A DNA stretch of 64,000 nt, from assembly GCF_002205895.1 (NCBI RefSeq), contig NZ_NJDE01000007.1, positions 62,001-126,000 of the forward strand. Direction: 5' to 3'. Below, piece by piece: positions 34,177-42,973 of the stretch. Origin of the DNA: Saccharibacillus sp. O23 (lineage in GTDB: Bacteria > Bacillota > Bacilli > Paenibacillales > Paenibacillaceae). Made by a program: the position numbers and the translations under genes. Below the pieces are notes generated by a model. The model did no database searches. It was not told where the DNA came from and saw only the letters and a list, made by a program, of their open reading frames with translations. Position 1 is the first letter of the stretch; each line of letters begins with the position of its first letter.

Positions 34177-35163
34177 ATGAACAACAACTTTTGGAACGAG
34201 CTTCCTCGTCCCTTTTTCATATTGGCCCCGATGGAAGACGTGACGGACGTGGTCTTTCGCCATGTCGTGAGCGCGGCGGCCAAGCCTGACGTGTTCTTCA
34301 CGGAATTCGCCAACACGGAGAGCTACTGTCACCCGGAAGGCCGGCACAGCGTGCGCGGCCGATTGGCGTTTACCGAAGACGAGCAGCCGATCGTGGCGCA
34401 TATCTGGGGCGACAAGCCCGAATATTTCCGTCAGATGAGCATCGGCATGGCCGAAGCGGGCTTCCGGGGCATCGACCTGAATATGGGCTGCCCGGTACCG
34501 AACGTAGCGGAAAACGGCAAAGGCAGCGGCCTGATCTGTCGTCCCGAGCTTGCGGCGGAGATCATTCAAGCGGCCAAAGCCGGGGGACTGCCGGTCAGCG
34601 TGAAGACACGTCTGGGTTTTACCGAGATTGACGAATGGCGCGGCTGGCTGACGCATATTCTCAAGCAGGACATCGCGAATCTGTCGATCCATCTGCGCAC
34701 TCGCGAAGAGATGAGCAAAGTCGACGCCCATTGGGAGCTGATCCCGGCGATCAAGCAGCTTCGCGACGAGATCGCGCCGCAGACGCTGCTGACGATCAAC
34801 GGCGATATTCCGGACCGGGAGAAAGGCTTGGAGCTGGCGGAAAAATACGGCGTGGATGGCATCATGATCGGACGCGGCATTTTCCATAATCCGTTCGCGT
34901 TCGAGCAGGAGAAGCGCGAGCACGGCAGCGAAGAACTGCTGAACCTGCTGAAGCTGCATCTGGATCTGCACGATCAATATTCCGCGGAGCTGGAGCCTCG
35001 CCCGTTCAAAGCGCTGCCGAGATTCTTCAAGATCTACGTACGCGGATTCCGGGGCGCGAGCGAACTGCGGGCGAAGCTGATGGAAGCCAAGTCGACGGCG
35101 CAGGTACGCGAGGGATTGGCGGAATTCGAGAGCCGGATGACGGAAGAGGCGGCCGCGGAATAA
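34177..35163 (+). CDS. tRNA-dihydrouridine synthase
   Basis: 328 residues, FMN-dependent TIM barrel that reduces uridines in the tRNA D-loop with NADPH. Conserved blocks: [39 protein letters not shown] with catalytic C105, [28 protein letters not shown] and [16 protein letters not shown]. The ATG at 34177 is preferred over the TTG at 34171 because GCGAGGT ends 7 nt upstream. It is flanked by its own terminator. Which uridine is modified (DusB-like or another subtype) is not decidable. Confidence 0.93.
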   Translation: MNNNFWNELPRPFFILAPMEDVTDVVFRHVVSAAAKPDVFFTEFANTESYCHPEGRHSVRGRLAFTEDEQPIVAHIWGDKPEYFRQMSIGMAEAGFRGIDLNMGCPVPNVAENGKGSGLICRPELAAEIIQAAKAGGLPVSVKTRLGFTEIDEWRGWLTHILKQDIANLSIHLRTREEMSKVDAHWELIPAIKQLRDEIAPQTLLTINGDIPDREKGLELAEKYGVDGIMIGRGIFHNPFAFEQEKREHGSEELLNLLKLHLDLHDQYSAELEPRPFKALPRFFKIYVRGFRGASELRAKLMEAKSTAQVREGLAEFESRMTEEAAAE

Positions 35164-35183
35164 GAAAAGTATCGAGAAGCTTC

Positions 35184-35213
35184 AAAGGACCTTCAATCGA
35201 AGGTCCTTTTTTT
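35184..35213 (+). terminator. Terminator of the dus gene
   Basis: 11-bp perfect stem AAAGGACCTTC / GAAGGTCCTTT, loop AATC, T tail. Confidence 0.95.
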
Positions 35214-35254
35214 ATATTGCGCTTTGCGGATCACTGGTTTATGATGCTCTTATA

Positions 35255-35273
35255 ATATATCTTAAAGATATAT
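35255..35273. promoter_or_regulatory. PadR operator overlapping the -10 element
   Basis: ATATATCTT-A-AAGATATAT is a perfect 9-1-9 palindrome. It overlaps TATAAT (35251-35256), the probable -10, and lies 19 nt before the padR start, so binding would block RNA polymerase. The form resembles operators of other PadR-family repressors. Confidence 0.8.
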
Positions 35274-35292
35274 AAGAGTGAGGAGGCCAACC

Positions 35293-35844
35293 ATGAAACG
35301 CATCAACACGACTCATTTCGCGATCCTCGGCCTGCTGCGGATCAAACCGATGAGCGCCTACGAACTCGTCAAGTTTTCCAAAGAAAGCATCGGCTTGTTC
35401 TGGAACGAATCTTACGGGCATATCCACAAAAGCATCAAGCAGTTGGAAGCCGAAGGCGACGCGGAGATCGTGGAAGAATCGGACACCGGACGTAAAAAGA
35501 TCGTGTACGGCGTGACGTCTCAAGGGCGGGAAAAGCTCGACTCTTGGCTGGCGGTACCGCCCGAAGAATCCGTGATGCGCAACGAGCTGCTGATGAAGAT
35601 GTTCGTAGCCGAAGAACGTCAGATTCCGCAGCTGATCGAATTTCTCGAAACGGAGCTGGCCGCGAGCGAACAGTTGAGCGGGATGCTGGCCGGGATCAAG
35701 TCGAGCGTGCCGGCCGGAGCCGATCGCAAGACGCAGCTCTGGCTGCTGACGCTGGATTACGGCGAACGGTATTTGCGAATGACGACGGAATGGTGCCGGC
35801 ATGCGCTGGATACGCTGCGACAACCGAACGAAGGGCGAGGATAA
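35293..35844 (+). CDS. PadR family transcriptional regulator
   Basis: 183 residues. Winged helix of the PadR type: FAILGLLRIKPMSAYELVKF, FWNESYGHIHKSIKQLEAEG, KKIVYGVTSQGREKLDSWL, followed by the helical dimerisation arm. AGGAGG (35281-35286) lies 6 nt before the ATG. A perfect palindrome over the promoter implies autorepression. The downstream CPBP membrane protease gene starts 4 nt after its stop codon and is the likely co-regulated target. Effector unknown. Confidence 0.92.
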   Translation: MKRINTTHFAILGLLRIKPMSAYELVKFSKESIGLFWNESYGHIHKSIKQLEAEGDAEIVEESDTGRKKIVYGVTSQGREKLDSWLAVPPEESVMRNELLMKMFVAEERQIPQLIEFLETELAASEQLSGMLAGIKSSVPAGADRKTQLWLLTLDYGERYLRMTTEWCRHALDTLRQPNEGRG

Positions 35845-35848
35845 GGAC

Positions 35849-36580
35849 ATGATCTTGAGCGAAAAAAGAACCCGCGGCGGCATAAGTTCGATCCTGCTGA
35901 TCACGATCGCGGCCGCCGTCTGCGCGCCGCTGCTGCTATGGTTTCGAAACGATCCGCTGCTTGCGCTGAACGTGTTCGCCGATGCGCGGTACAATGCTGA
36001 GCTAAGCTACCAGCTCACGACGTTGGCGCTGGCTGCGCTGATGATCTTCCTCGTCTACGGATTGACGGGCCGCGCGGGGCTGTCCTACTTGAATCTGCGC
36101 CGACGCGATGGAGCCATCCGGCCTGAGCCGTGGATCGGCATCAAGCCGAAGCCGAACGAAACGTGGAAGAATCTCGGCTTCAACTTCGCGATCGTGATTA
36201 CGCTGGTTACCGCCGTCGTGATTTACTTTCAGGTCGTACACGGAAAAAGCGTCAGCCTGAATCTGTTTCCCGGAATTCCGCTGATCCTGCTGTTCGCGCT
36301 CGTCAATGCTTTTTGCGAAGAGATTCTGTTCCGTTTCTCGTTCGTCGCCGTCGTGAGCCGCAGCGGTTATTCCCCGTATGTCGCGCAGGGACTGGGAGCG
36401 GCCGTGTTCGGCGTTGTACACTATTTCGGCAATCCCGGCGGCATTGTCGGCGTGCTGATGGCCGCATTTATCGGATGGTTTCTCGCCAAGTCGATGCTGG
36501 AAACGAGAGGATTCTTTTGGGCGCTCGTTATTCACTTTTTGCAGGACGTGGTGATCTTCAGCGCTTTGTTCATGGAATAG
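35849..36580 (+). CDS. CPBP family intramembrane glutamic endopeptidase
   Basis: 243-residue membrane protein with about eight helices, of the Rce1/Abi (CPBP) family of intramembrane proteases. Catalytic motif EExxxR is E157-E158-I-L-F-R162; the second motif is FGVVHYF and the third is HFLQDVV. In Firmicutes such proteins act in bacteriocin self-immunity or maturation of small peptides; here no bacteriocin gene is nearby, so the substrate is open. GAGG about 8 nt upstream sets the start. Cotranscribed with padR. Confidence 0.9.
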   Translation: MILSEKRTRGGISSILLITIAAAVCAPLLLWFRNDPLLALNVFADARYNAELSYQLTTLALAALMIFLVYGLTGRAGLSYLNLRRRDGAIRPEPWIGIKPKPNETWKNLGFNFAIVITLVTAVVIYFQVVHGKSVSLNLFPGIPLILLFALVNAFCEEILFRFSFVAVVSRSGYSPYVAQGLGAAVFGVVHYFGNPGGIVGVLMAAFIGWFLAKSMLETRGFFWALVIHFLQDVVIFSALFME

Positions 36581-36589
36581 GAGAACGCG

Positions 36590-36618
36590 TTGAATTTTCG
36601 GATAAGCATTGCTATAAT
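36590..36618 (+). promoter_or_regulatory. Promoter of the antitoxin RNA
   Basis: TTGAAT (36590-36595), exact 17-nt spacer, consensus TATAAT (36613-36618). It reads toward the toxin gene. Confidence 0.85.
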
Positions 36619-36624
36619 CAGGGT

Positions 36625-36760
36625 ATAAATAAGCAAAGCAAAAGGAGCCGTGCGTCAACACGACTCCCGATGCAATAGCCGCTTTTAAGGGCGGTTGGCT
36701 TTAAGGGTGATCCATTATAAATAGACCGCTACCTTTGCGTAGGGCGGTCTATTTCTTTTT
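36625..36760 (+). ncRNA. Type I antitoxin RNA candidate (RatA/SR4-like)
   Basis: Predicted transcript of about 135 nt between the consensus promoter and the terminator 36719-36760. It is antisense to the 3-prime end of the toxin mRNA on the opposite strand, the standard layout of TxpA/RatA and BsrG/SR4. A 5-prime hairpin (GAGCCGTG with CACGACTC, one mismatch) is visible. A 12-codon GTG frame with a ribosome site (AAGGAG, then MRQHDSRCNSRF) lies inside; whether it is translated is unknown. Confidence 0.75.
36719..36760. terminator. Terminator shared by antitoxin RNA and toxin mRNA ends
   Basis: 11-bp stem AAATAGACCGC (36719-36729) / GCGGTCTATTT (36744-36754) followed by CTTTTT on the plus strand. 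The toxin stop codon (minus strand 36751-36749) lies within the stem. Confidence 0.88.
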
Positions 36761-36832
36761 GTGGAACGAAAGAATCAACACGACCAACGTTGCGAACGAG
36801 ATCATCAACATCAGAGTTTGATATACTTCCAC
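36749..36832 (-). CDS. Holin-like type I toxin peptide (TxpA/BsrG group)
   Basis: 27-residue peptide MEVYQTLMLMISFATLVVLI plus LSFHKKK: one membrane helix with a Lys-rich tail. The VYQTLMLMI start matches the VYESLMIMI-type start of BsrG/TxpA and the putative holin-like toxin family. It starts with GTG; GGGAGGG (36846-36840) is 7 nt upstream. Such peptides insert in the membrane and arrest growth unless an antisense RNA degrades or blocks the mRNA. A convergent promoter and RNA (36590-36760) overlap its 3-prime end. The gene is too short for ordinary gene finders. Confidence 0.88.
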   Translation of the reverse strand: MEVYQTLMLMISFATLVVLILSFHKKK

Positions 36833-36895
36833 TTGGCATCCCTCCCTTCCAGGAGATTAGCCGACCGCCCATATTAGCCTTTCTATTGCTCGCTT

Positions 36896-36904
36896 AGTAT
36901 ACCA
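36896..36904 (-). promoter_or_regulatory. Toxin promoter, extended -10
   Basis: Minus strand TGG-TATACT (36904-36896), an extended -10 element 64 nt upstream of the toxin start. The upstream -35 region is weak. Confidence 0.6.
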
Positions 36905-37055
36905 TGCAAGCGCAAAAAAGTAATTATTCGGCGACTGTTTTGCGCTATTTCGCTTCAAGAAATGTTAAAACGCCCATCCTCTTTTTCCCCGATCTGTGTT
37001 ACGCTTATCCGATATCCGCACAGCAACAAGCGAGACCGAAGGAGCTACTTTAAAC

Positions 37056-38507
37056 ATGAACGAGCAAGCCTCTTTTTCCGAATATAACCTCGATCCCGAA
37101 ATCATTCGCGCACTCGATACGTTAGGCTACAAATCGCCCACTCCCGTCCAGCAGCAGGTCATCCCGCAGGCGCTCGAAGGGCGCGACGTTACCGTCAAAT
37201 CCCGTACCGGCAGCGGGAAAACGGCGGCTTACGGCATTCCGCTCTGTCAGCTCGTCGAATGGGAAGAAAGCCGCCCGCAGGCGCTGATCCTGACCCCGAC
37301 GCGCGAGTTGGCCGATCAGGTCAAAGAAGACATCATGAATATCGGCCGTTTCAAACGCATCAAAGCCGCGGCGATTTACGGCAAGCAGCCGTTCGACCGT
37401 CAGAAACGCGAGCTGATGCAGCGCAACCATGTCATCGTCGGCACGCCGGGGCGCGTGATGGACCATATCGAGAAAGACACCATAGACCTTGAACGCATTC
37501 AATATCTGGTGATCGACGAAGCTGACGAGATGCTGAGCATGGGCTTTATCGAGCAGCTTGAGAAGATTATCCGCGAACTGCCGACGGAGCGCGTCACGAT
37601 GCTGTTCTCCGCCACGCTGCCGCAGGACGTCGAGCGCCTCTGCCACCGTTACATGAACGATCCGGTCGATATCGAGATCGGTTCGCCGGGCGACAAGCGG
37701 CAGACGCAGATCGAGCACCGATTGTATCGGGTAGGCGAGAAAGCCAAGCCCGTGCTGCTGCAAAAAGTGACCGTGATCGAAAATCCGGACAGCTGCATGA
37801 TCTTCTGCCGGACGAAAGATAACGTGGACGCCGTAGCGCTGCATCTCGGCCGTCTCGGTTATCCCGTCAACAAGATCCACGGCGGCATGGAGCAGGACGA
37901 CCGCAACCGCGTGATGAACGAGTTCCGCACGGGCAAATTCCGTTATCTGGTCGCCACCGACGTGGCCGCGCGCGGCATCGATATCGACCGGATCACGCAC
38001 GTGATCAACTACGATCTCCCGATGGAAAAAGAAAGCTACGTCCACCGCACCGGCCGAACCGGCCGCGCCGGACAAAGCGGAACCGCGATCACGTTCGCCA
38101 CGCCGTTCGAAGACAAGTTCCTCGGCCAGATCGAAAGCTACATCGGCTTCGAACTGCCGGTCGCCGAAGCGCCGTCCGATTACTCCGTATCCGAAGCGCA
38201 AGCATCGTTCGACCGCAAACTGCGCGACCGCCCGGCGGCGAAAAAGACCAAAGGCGAAGAGCTGAACGCGGACATCATGAAGCTGTATTTTAACGGCGGC
38301 AAAAAGAAAAAGCTCCGTCCGGTCGACTTCGTCGGCACCATTGCGCGGATCGAAGGCATCACGGCCGAAGATATCGGAATCATCAGCGTGCAGGAGACCG
38401 TGACCTACGTGGATATCCTGAACGGCAAAGGCGCTAAGGTGCTGAAAGCCATGCAGGAGACGACCGTGAAAGGGAAACTGTTGAAAGTGCAGAAGGCTCG
38501 GAATTAG
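37056..38507 (+). CDS. dbpA: DEAD-box RNA helicase DbpA
   Basis: 483 residues. Helicase core with Q motif and Walker A SRTGSGKT, motif Ib TPGR, DEAD box [12 protein letters not shown] motif LFSATLP, and motif [12 protein letters not shown]. The C-terminal region (about 405-483, [40 protein letters not shown]) is the RRM-like DbpA/YxiN RNA-binding domain, which recognises hairpin 92 of 23S rRNA during large-subunit assembly. The ATG at 37056 is about 11 nt after AAGGAG. A terminator follows. The nearby rlmD, dus and dbpA all act on stable RNA, although they are separate transcripts. Confidence 0.94.
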   Translation: MNEQASFSEYNLDPEIIRALDTLGYKSPTPVQQQVIPQALEGRDVTVKSRTGSGKTAAYGIPLCQLVEWEESRPQALILTPTRELADQVKEDIMNIGRFKRIKAAAIYGKQPFDRQKRELMQRNHVIVGTPGRVMDHIEKDTIDLERIQYLVIDEADEMLSMGFIEQLEKIIRELPTERVTMLFSATLPQDVERLCHRYMNDPVDIEIGSPGDKRQTQIEHRLYRVGEKAKPVLLQKVTVIENPDSCMIFCRTKDNVDAVALHLGRLGYPVNKIHGGMEQDDRNRVMNEFRTGKFRYLVATDVAARGIDIDRITHVINYDLPMEKESYVHRTGRTGRAGQSGTAITFATPFEDKFLGQIESYIGFELPVAEAPSDYSVSEAQASFDRKLRDRPAAKKTKGEELNADIMKLYFNGGKKKKLRPVDFVGTIARIEGITAEDIGIISVQETVTYVDILNGKGAKVLKAMQETTVKGKLLKVQKARN

Positions 38508-38521
38508 GACGAAAAGAAACG

Positions 38522-38560
38522 AAAGCTCAAGATCGCATAAGATCTTGAGCTTTTTGTTTT
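38522..38560 (+). terminator. Terminator of dbpA
   Basis: 13-bp stem AAAGCTCAAGATC / GATCTTGAGCTTT, loop GCATAA, T-rich tail. Confidence 0.95.
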
Positions 38561-38623
38561 GTTCGAAAACATGTTAAATTCACTATAAGGGAATATTTTA
38601 CTCTGAAGAGAGGGGCAAGCGCT

Positions 38624-39264
38624 ATGAAAAACTAGCGAGCCTGATTTTCTTGGGATCGGCCCTTATCTTAATTTTAATCATGGGAATTCGGCTGTATGCC
38701 GAACATTCGCAGCCTCAGCATTCAGAAGCCAAGAAAGAAGAGCAGGATCGAAATCATGGATTGAAAAGAGTAAATATGGACGCAAGCTATATCGGCTTTA
38801 ATACCATCGAAGATCTGGATGCCCACGCCGATCTTATCTTAGTAGGAACTCCCATTTTGCCTTTTGAAGAAAGAGAACATAAAGCCGCTTACTATCAAGA
38901 CGGCGTAGTTCAGGATTTTTATACGATTACAGATTTTAAAGTAGATAAGGTTGTCAAAGATTCAAAGCAGGCAGTAAAGAACGGCATGATTCAATATTTC
39001 GAGCCTATATCTGTCGTAACCCAAGAAACGGGAGCGAAGGTCATTTACTCGATCGCAGACTACCAAGAAGTTCAACAAGGAGAAAAGTATTTGGTCTTCT
39101 TGAGAGAGAACGACAACGGACATTATGCGACGATCAATATGAATAACGGGAAATTTGCTTTGGAAGAAAAGGCAACAAGAGCGATTAACGCCCGCAGTAT
39201 TTAAGAAGATCCGACTTATCAAGCTTTGAAAAAAGCGGCTCTGTCCAAGTATGATTTGAATTAA
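38624..39264 (+). pseudogene. Broken gene for a secreted/membrane-anchored protein of unknown function
   Basis: The ATG at 38624, with a GAGAGGGG ribosome site upstream, reads only MKN before TAG. Adding one A in the A-run 38627-38631 gives MKKLASLIFLGSALILILIM, a signal anchor that continues in the frame open from 38650. The frame then runs to TAA 39202-39204, after which the same frame continues with EDPTYQALKKAALSKYDLN to a second stop at 39264. So there are two lesions: a 1-nt loss at the start and an in-frame stop near the end. The body (HADLILVGTPILPFEER, GEKYLVFLRENDNGHYATI) resembles small secreted Bacillus proteins of unknown role. Confidence 0.7.
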
Positions 39265-39336
39265 ACAGCCGTCCAAATCGTGATACAATAATCCCAAATT
39301 CCTCATTCCTTCTCTACGAAAGGAGCTGCCCTATCC

Positions 39337-40044
39337 ATGAACGCGCAGGAGGTCCTGAACGAACTGCAAGCGCTCGGCACCGAACGCACCAAAAAGAGGT
39401 ATCTGTCCGAAGGCGCGCGGGAGCCGCTGTTCGGTACGGCGACCGGAGCGATGAAACCGATGTCGAAGATCACCAAGAAGGATCAAGCTTTGGCGGAAGA
39501 GCTGTATGCGACGGGCAATTACGACGCGATGTATTTTGCCGGAGTGATTGCCGATCCCGAGGTGATGACCGAAGCCGATTTCGAACGTTGGATCGACGCC
39601 GCGTATTTCTATATGATCGCCGATCATATCGTGTCGGTCACGCTGTCGGAAACGAATATCGCGCAGCAGGTGGCGGAAAAATGGATCGCGAGCGGGGAAG
39701 AAATGCGAATGTCGGCGGGGTGGAGCTGCTACTGCTGGCTGCTCGGCAGCCGCAAAGACGCCGAATTCGACACGGAGAAACTGGACGGCATGCTGAACCT
39801 TGTACAAGAGACGATTCAGGACGCTCCGGATCGCGCGAAATATTCGATGGCCAACTTCGTGGTTGCGGTCGGCGTCTCGTATATCCCGCTAAGCGAGCGG
39901 GCGCTCGAAACGGCCGAAGCGATCGCGCCGGTCGAGATCGGAACGGGAACGTCGAAAATCAAAGTTCTGCAAACGGCGGCCAATATCCGCAAAGCGCTGG
40001 ACAGAGGGCAGCTCGGATTCAAACGGAAACATGTACGATGTTAG
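39337..40044 (+). CDS. DNA alkylation repair protein (AlkD-like)
   Basis: 235 residues, all-helical HEAT-like fold of the AlkC/AlkD DNA glycosylase family: LSEGAREPLFGTATGAMKPM, YFAGVIADPEVM, DFERWIDAAYFYMIADHIV, KYSMANFVVAVGVSYIPL. AlkD enzymes excise cationic 3- and 7-alkylpurines without base flipping. AAGGAG lies about 12 nt before the ATG. Catalytic Trp/Asp assignments cannot be made confidently from sequence alone; some relatives are non-enzymatic. Single-gene unit with its own terminator. Confidence 0.85.
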   Translation: MNAQEVLNELQALGTERTKKRYLSEGAREPLFGTATGAMKPMSKITKKDQALAEELYATGNYDAMYFAGVIADPEVMTEADFERWIDAAYFYMIADHIVSVTLSETNIAQQVAEKWIASGEEMRMSAGWSCYCWLLGSRKDAEFDTEKLDGMLNLVQETIQDAPDRAKYSMANFVVAVGVSYIPLSERALETAEAIAPVEIGTGTSKIKVLQTAANIRKALDRGQLGFKRKHVRC

Positions 40045-40048
40045 CGAA

Positions 40049-40079
40049 GAAGCCTGCCGGGTCGGCAGGCTTCTTTTTT
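40049..40079 (+). terminator. Terminator of the AlkD-like gene
   Basis: 10-bp perfect stem GAAGCCTGCC / GGCAGGCTTC, loop GGGTC, six T. Confidence 0.95.
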
Positions 40080-40093
40080 ATGCGCGTCTCCTT

Positions 40094-40987
40094 TCAATAC
40101 GGCTCGATATTCAGACAGTCCGACACTTCCCCGACCCCCGGCAGCGCCTCCAGCAGTTCGAACGTCTCGCCGCCCCATTCGCCGTCCGGGTCCCAGACCT
40201 GCCGACCGATCCGCACCCGATAGCCGCCGTCTCCGTTTTCGTCCAGATACGGACCGATCCGCGCTAACGCTTCCTCGACGAATCCGTCCGGCAGCGCTTG
40301 TTCCTGTTTGCGCGACCAAGCCGTCAGGTAGTTCAACCCGCGCAGCAGATCGTATTCGAAGAACCGAGGGAAACAAGGCTTCAGCCATTCTTCGTTGATG
40401 ACTTTGCCGCTGCCCGACGCGCAGACCAGCCGATGTTCGATCAGGTAGCGCGCGCCTTCGTCCAGAAAATGCTGCTCCTGCTGCGTGAACGGGCGGTGCG
40501 TATGATGCAGGATCGCTTCGAGCGGCGGCAGCGTGGAGACGATCGAGCTTTTGCGCGAGTGCAGATACGCGTCGGCGTCGCAGTTCAGCCCGCCGTCGGG
40601 CAGTTGATGCGACAGCAGCCAATCGCGAATCCACGGCATATCCGTGTCGAGATCGCAGCCGCAGTCCGAGAGAATCTTGTAGAACACGGCCAGTTCGCAG
40701 TGGCAGCAATCCCAGAGGTCCAGATCTTCGGAGCGGGAAGGCGCGTCTTCCGCGCGGATCACGAAGCGGGGCCAGACGCGCGTTAGCAGAAGTTTTCGGG
40801 CCTGCTCGACGGCAACGGCCGGAATCCGGCCTGCTTCGCCCATCTCGCACAGCGCCGACATATGCCACCAAGCGCCGTCCCATTTGCGTCGGCTGATCTC
40901 GTCGCGGCCGGCATCGAAATGCGACGTGTTATTAAGGAAACGGACCGAAGCTTCGATCGAAGCCGTTCTTTCGGGGCGTACAGTCAT
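40094..40987 (-). CDS. Alpha/alpha-toroid protein (prenyltransferase/squalene-oxidase repeat-like)
   Basis: 297 residues, soluble. Repeated QW-like segments (LSHQLPDGGLNCDADAY, DENGDGGYRVRIG, WDPDGEWGGETFELLEAL) suggest the alpha-toroid fold shared by terpene cyclases and prenyltransferases, but the DxDD acid motif is not seen, so catalysis is doubtful. Many conserved Cys/His/Trp (WDCCHCELAVFY) are notable. GAGGA precedes the ATG at 40987. No neighbours of isoprenoid metabolism are present. Function unknown. Confidence 0.6.
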   Translation of the reverse strand: MTVRPERTASIEASVRFLNNTSHFDAGRDEISRRKWDGAWWHMSALCEMGEAGRIPAVAVEQARKLLLTRVWPRFVIRAEDAPSRSEDLDLWDCCHCELAVFYKILSDCGCDLDTDMPWIRDWLLSHQLPDGGLNCDADAYLHSRKSSIVSTLPPLEAILHHTHRPFTQQEQHFLDEGARYLIEHRLVCASGSGKVINEEWLKPCFPRFFEYDLLRGLNYLTAWSRKQEQALPDGFVEEALARIGPYLDENGDGGYRVRIGRQVWDPDGEWGGETFELLEALPGVGEVSDCLNIEPY

Positions 40988-41089
40988 CGGAATTCTCCTC
41001 TACATGGGTTATAACGCCACCATACCAGCACGACTGTCTTTTGAAAAGAAAGTGGTTCTGGCGGAGCGTTCGCGTGCAGGTTATCATAA

Positions 41090-41224
41090 ATGAGGATTTC
41101 GTGCCGGAAGCAGCAGGAAGATCCCTACACGATCTACAAAGCGATTAGAAACGGGATCGCGCGCTCCGAATTTCCAACTTCGCAAGAGGTATTCCAGTTG
41201 TTGGATCGAGCGTATAAGATGTAA
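41090..41224 (+). CDS. 44-codon small ORF, possible gene remnant
   Basis: Reads MRISCRKQQEDPYTIYKAIR, then NGIARSEFPTSQEVFQLLDR, then AYKM. The second half looks like the protein-like C-terminal helix of a longer lost gene. No ribosome site precedes the ATG. It lies in the 40988-41341 gap, which otherwise shows only the promoter at 41257-41285. Low confidence that it is expressed. Confidence 0.3.
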   Translation: MRISCRKQQEDPYTIYKAIRNGIARSEFPTSQEVFQLLDRAYKM

Positions 41225-41256
41225 GCCTTTTTATTTTGGAGAGGGTTAGAATTTGT

Positions 41257-41285
41257 TTGACAGCTTGCAAACATTGGCCCATAAT
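41257..41285 (+). promoter_or_regulatory. Promoter of the ABC importer operon
   Basis: Consensus TTGACA (41257-41262), 17-nt spacer, CATAAT (41280-41285), 56 nt before the substrate-binding protein start. Confidence 0.85.
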
Positions 41286-41341
41286 CAATCCATACTAAAT
41301 TCATCAGCTTTATCAGAGTTGTATAAAAGGGGGATTCAACG

Positions 41342-42973
41342 ATGTCTCGATTCAAGGCTTCAAAAGGAAAAGGATTCGGCTGGGCGATTCTGGCGGTACT
41401 GGTGCTGGCGGTGATCGCGGGCTGCTCGGGTGCGGGCGGCGCGGACACGGCGAAGAACGATACCGCAGCCGCGAACGAACAGAAACCGGCCGCGACCGAG
41501 ACGGCGTCGGGCGAAACGAAGACGGCGGCGGAAGGCGGAACGTTCACGTATGCGCGTCCGGCGGCGGTCACTTCGTTCGACCTTCATAACGAGATTACGG
41601 CGAACAACGCGTTCGCGATCGACAAAGTGTTCGAATCGCTCGTCTCGTTCGACAAAGACGGCAAGATCGTGGACTGGCTCGCCAAGTCGCACGAAGTCAG
41701 CGCGGACGGCCTGACGTACACATTCGTATTGCGCGACGGCCTCAAATTCTCCGACGGCAAAGACGTAACGGCCAAAGACGCCGTATTCTCGCTGAAACGT
41801 CACCTCAAAGTCGGCGGACCGCTGGAGATCTCGGCCAAAGTCGATTCGGTAACGGCCAAAGACGAGCATACGCTGGTCGTGAAGCTTCAGCAGCCGTACA
41901 CGCCTTTCCTGTCCGAGATGTCGAACTTCTCCAACGGCATTCTGCCGGACAACTTCGGCGGCAAGAGCGAAGAAGAATTCTTCAAAAAGCCGGTCGGCAC
42001 GGGACCTTTCGTCGTCGAGAGCTGGGACCCGACGGGCGACGTGACGTTCGTCAAGAATACGAACTACTGGCAGGAAGGCAAGCCGCATCTCGACAAGCTG
42101 GTCTACAAACTCGTCCAAGACGACAGCCAAGCGCTGAACCAGCTCAAAGCCGGCGAAGTGGACGGAATCGAATCCCTCGCGCTGCAAAACGCCGAAGAGT
42201 TGAAAAACGGCGACGGCACGGCGGTACTCACGAACGGAAGCTGGGTCACGGAGCAGTTGTTCTTCAACACGCTGGACGAGCATTTCTCCGACAAGCATGT
42301 CCGCCGCGCGTTGGCGCTGGCGCTTGATCGCGACGGTCTGACCAAAGCGCTGACGTTCGGTTATGCGCAGACGGCGAATTCGCTGCTGCCGACCTCGATT
42401 CCTTATAACTCCAACGACAGTATCAAACCGCTGAACTTCAACGTGGAAGAAGCGAAAAAAGAACTGGCGCAGTCCAAGTTCCCGACCGGCTTCTCTTCGA
42501 CGCTGCTGGTCGCTTCCGGCAACGATACGAGAGCGCAGGAAGCGCAGATCATCCAAGCGGCGGCGAAAACGATCGGCATCGACTTGAAGATCGAATCCGT
42601 CGAACTCGCGGCGTTCCGCGAACGGTTCTTCGCTTACGATTTCTCCGCGATGCTCAACAGCGGCCAAGCCGACTCGCCGGAAGCGAACTCGATCATCGCG
42701 TTCCAGACCGACCCGGACGGCTTCAGCAAATCGTATTGGACGCATTACACCAACGACCAAGTGACGAAGCTGCTGCGCGAAGGCCAGACGACGGCCGACG
42801 GCGACGCCCGCCAGAAGATCTACGGCGATCTGCTTCAGATTCTCGCGGACGACGTGCCTTATATTCCGCTGTACTACCCGGACATCATCAAAGGGGTACG
42901 CTCGTCCGTCGAAGGACTGACCGTTCTGCCGAACGGCAGCCTTCGCTTCGAAGACGCGCATATCGCCCAATGA
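41342..42973 (+). CDS. ABC transporter substrate-binding lipoprotein, family 5 (peptide/nickel/opine type)
   Basis: 543 residues. Lipoprotein signal peptide with lipobox VIAGC (C28), then a Thr/Ala-rich spacer and the SBP_bac_5 fold: VFESLVSFDKDGKIVDWLAK, YTFVLRDGLKFSDGKDVTAK, KKPVGTGPFVVESWDPTG, RRALALALDRDGL. These extracellular receptors capture oligopeptides, dipeptides, opines or nickel. It is the first gene of a five-gene importer operon, with a strong promoter upstream. Downstream aminotransferase and amidohydrolase genes hint at an amino-acid-derived or amide-bonded ligand (inference). Confidence 0.93.
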   Translation: MSRFKASKGKGFGWAILAVLVLAVIAGCSGAGGADTAKNDTAAANEQKPAATETASGETKTAAEGGTFTYARPAAVTSFDLHNEITANNAFAIDKVFESLVSFDKDGKIVDWLAKSHEVSADGLTYTFVLRDGLKFSDGKDVTAKDAVFSLKRHLKVGGPLEISAKVDSVTAKDEHTLVVKLQQPYTPFLSEMSNFSNGILPDNFGGKSEEEFFKKPVGTGPFVVESWDPTGDVTFVKNTNYWQEGKPHLDKLVYKLVQDDSQALNQLKAGEVDGIESLALQNAEELKNGDGTAVLTNGSWVTEQLFFNTLDEHFSDKHVRRALALALDRDGLTKALTFGYAQTANSLLPTSIPYNSNDSIKPLNFNVEEAKKELAQSKFPTGFSSTLLVASGNDTRAQEAQIIQAAAKTIGIDLKIESVELAAFRERFFAYDFSAMLNSGQADSPEANSIIAFQTDPDGFSKSYWTHYTNDQVTKLLREGQTTADGDARQKIYGDLLQILADDVPYIPLYYPDIIKGVRSSVEGLTVLPNGSLRFEDAHIAQ

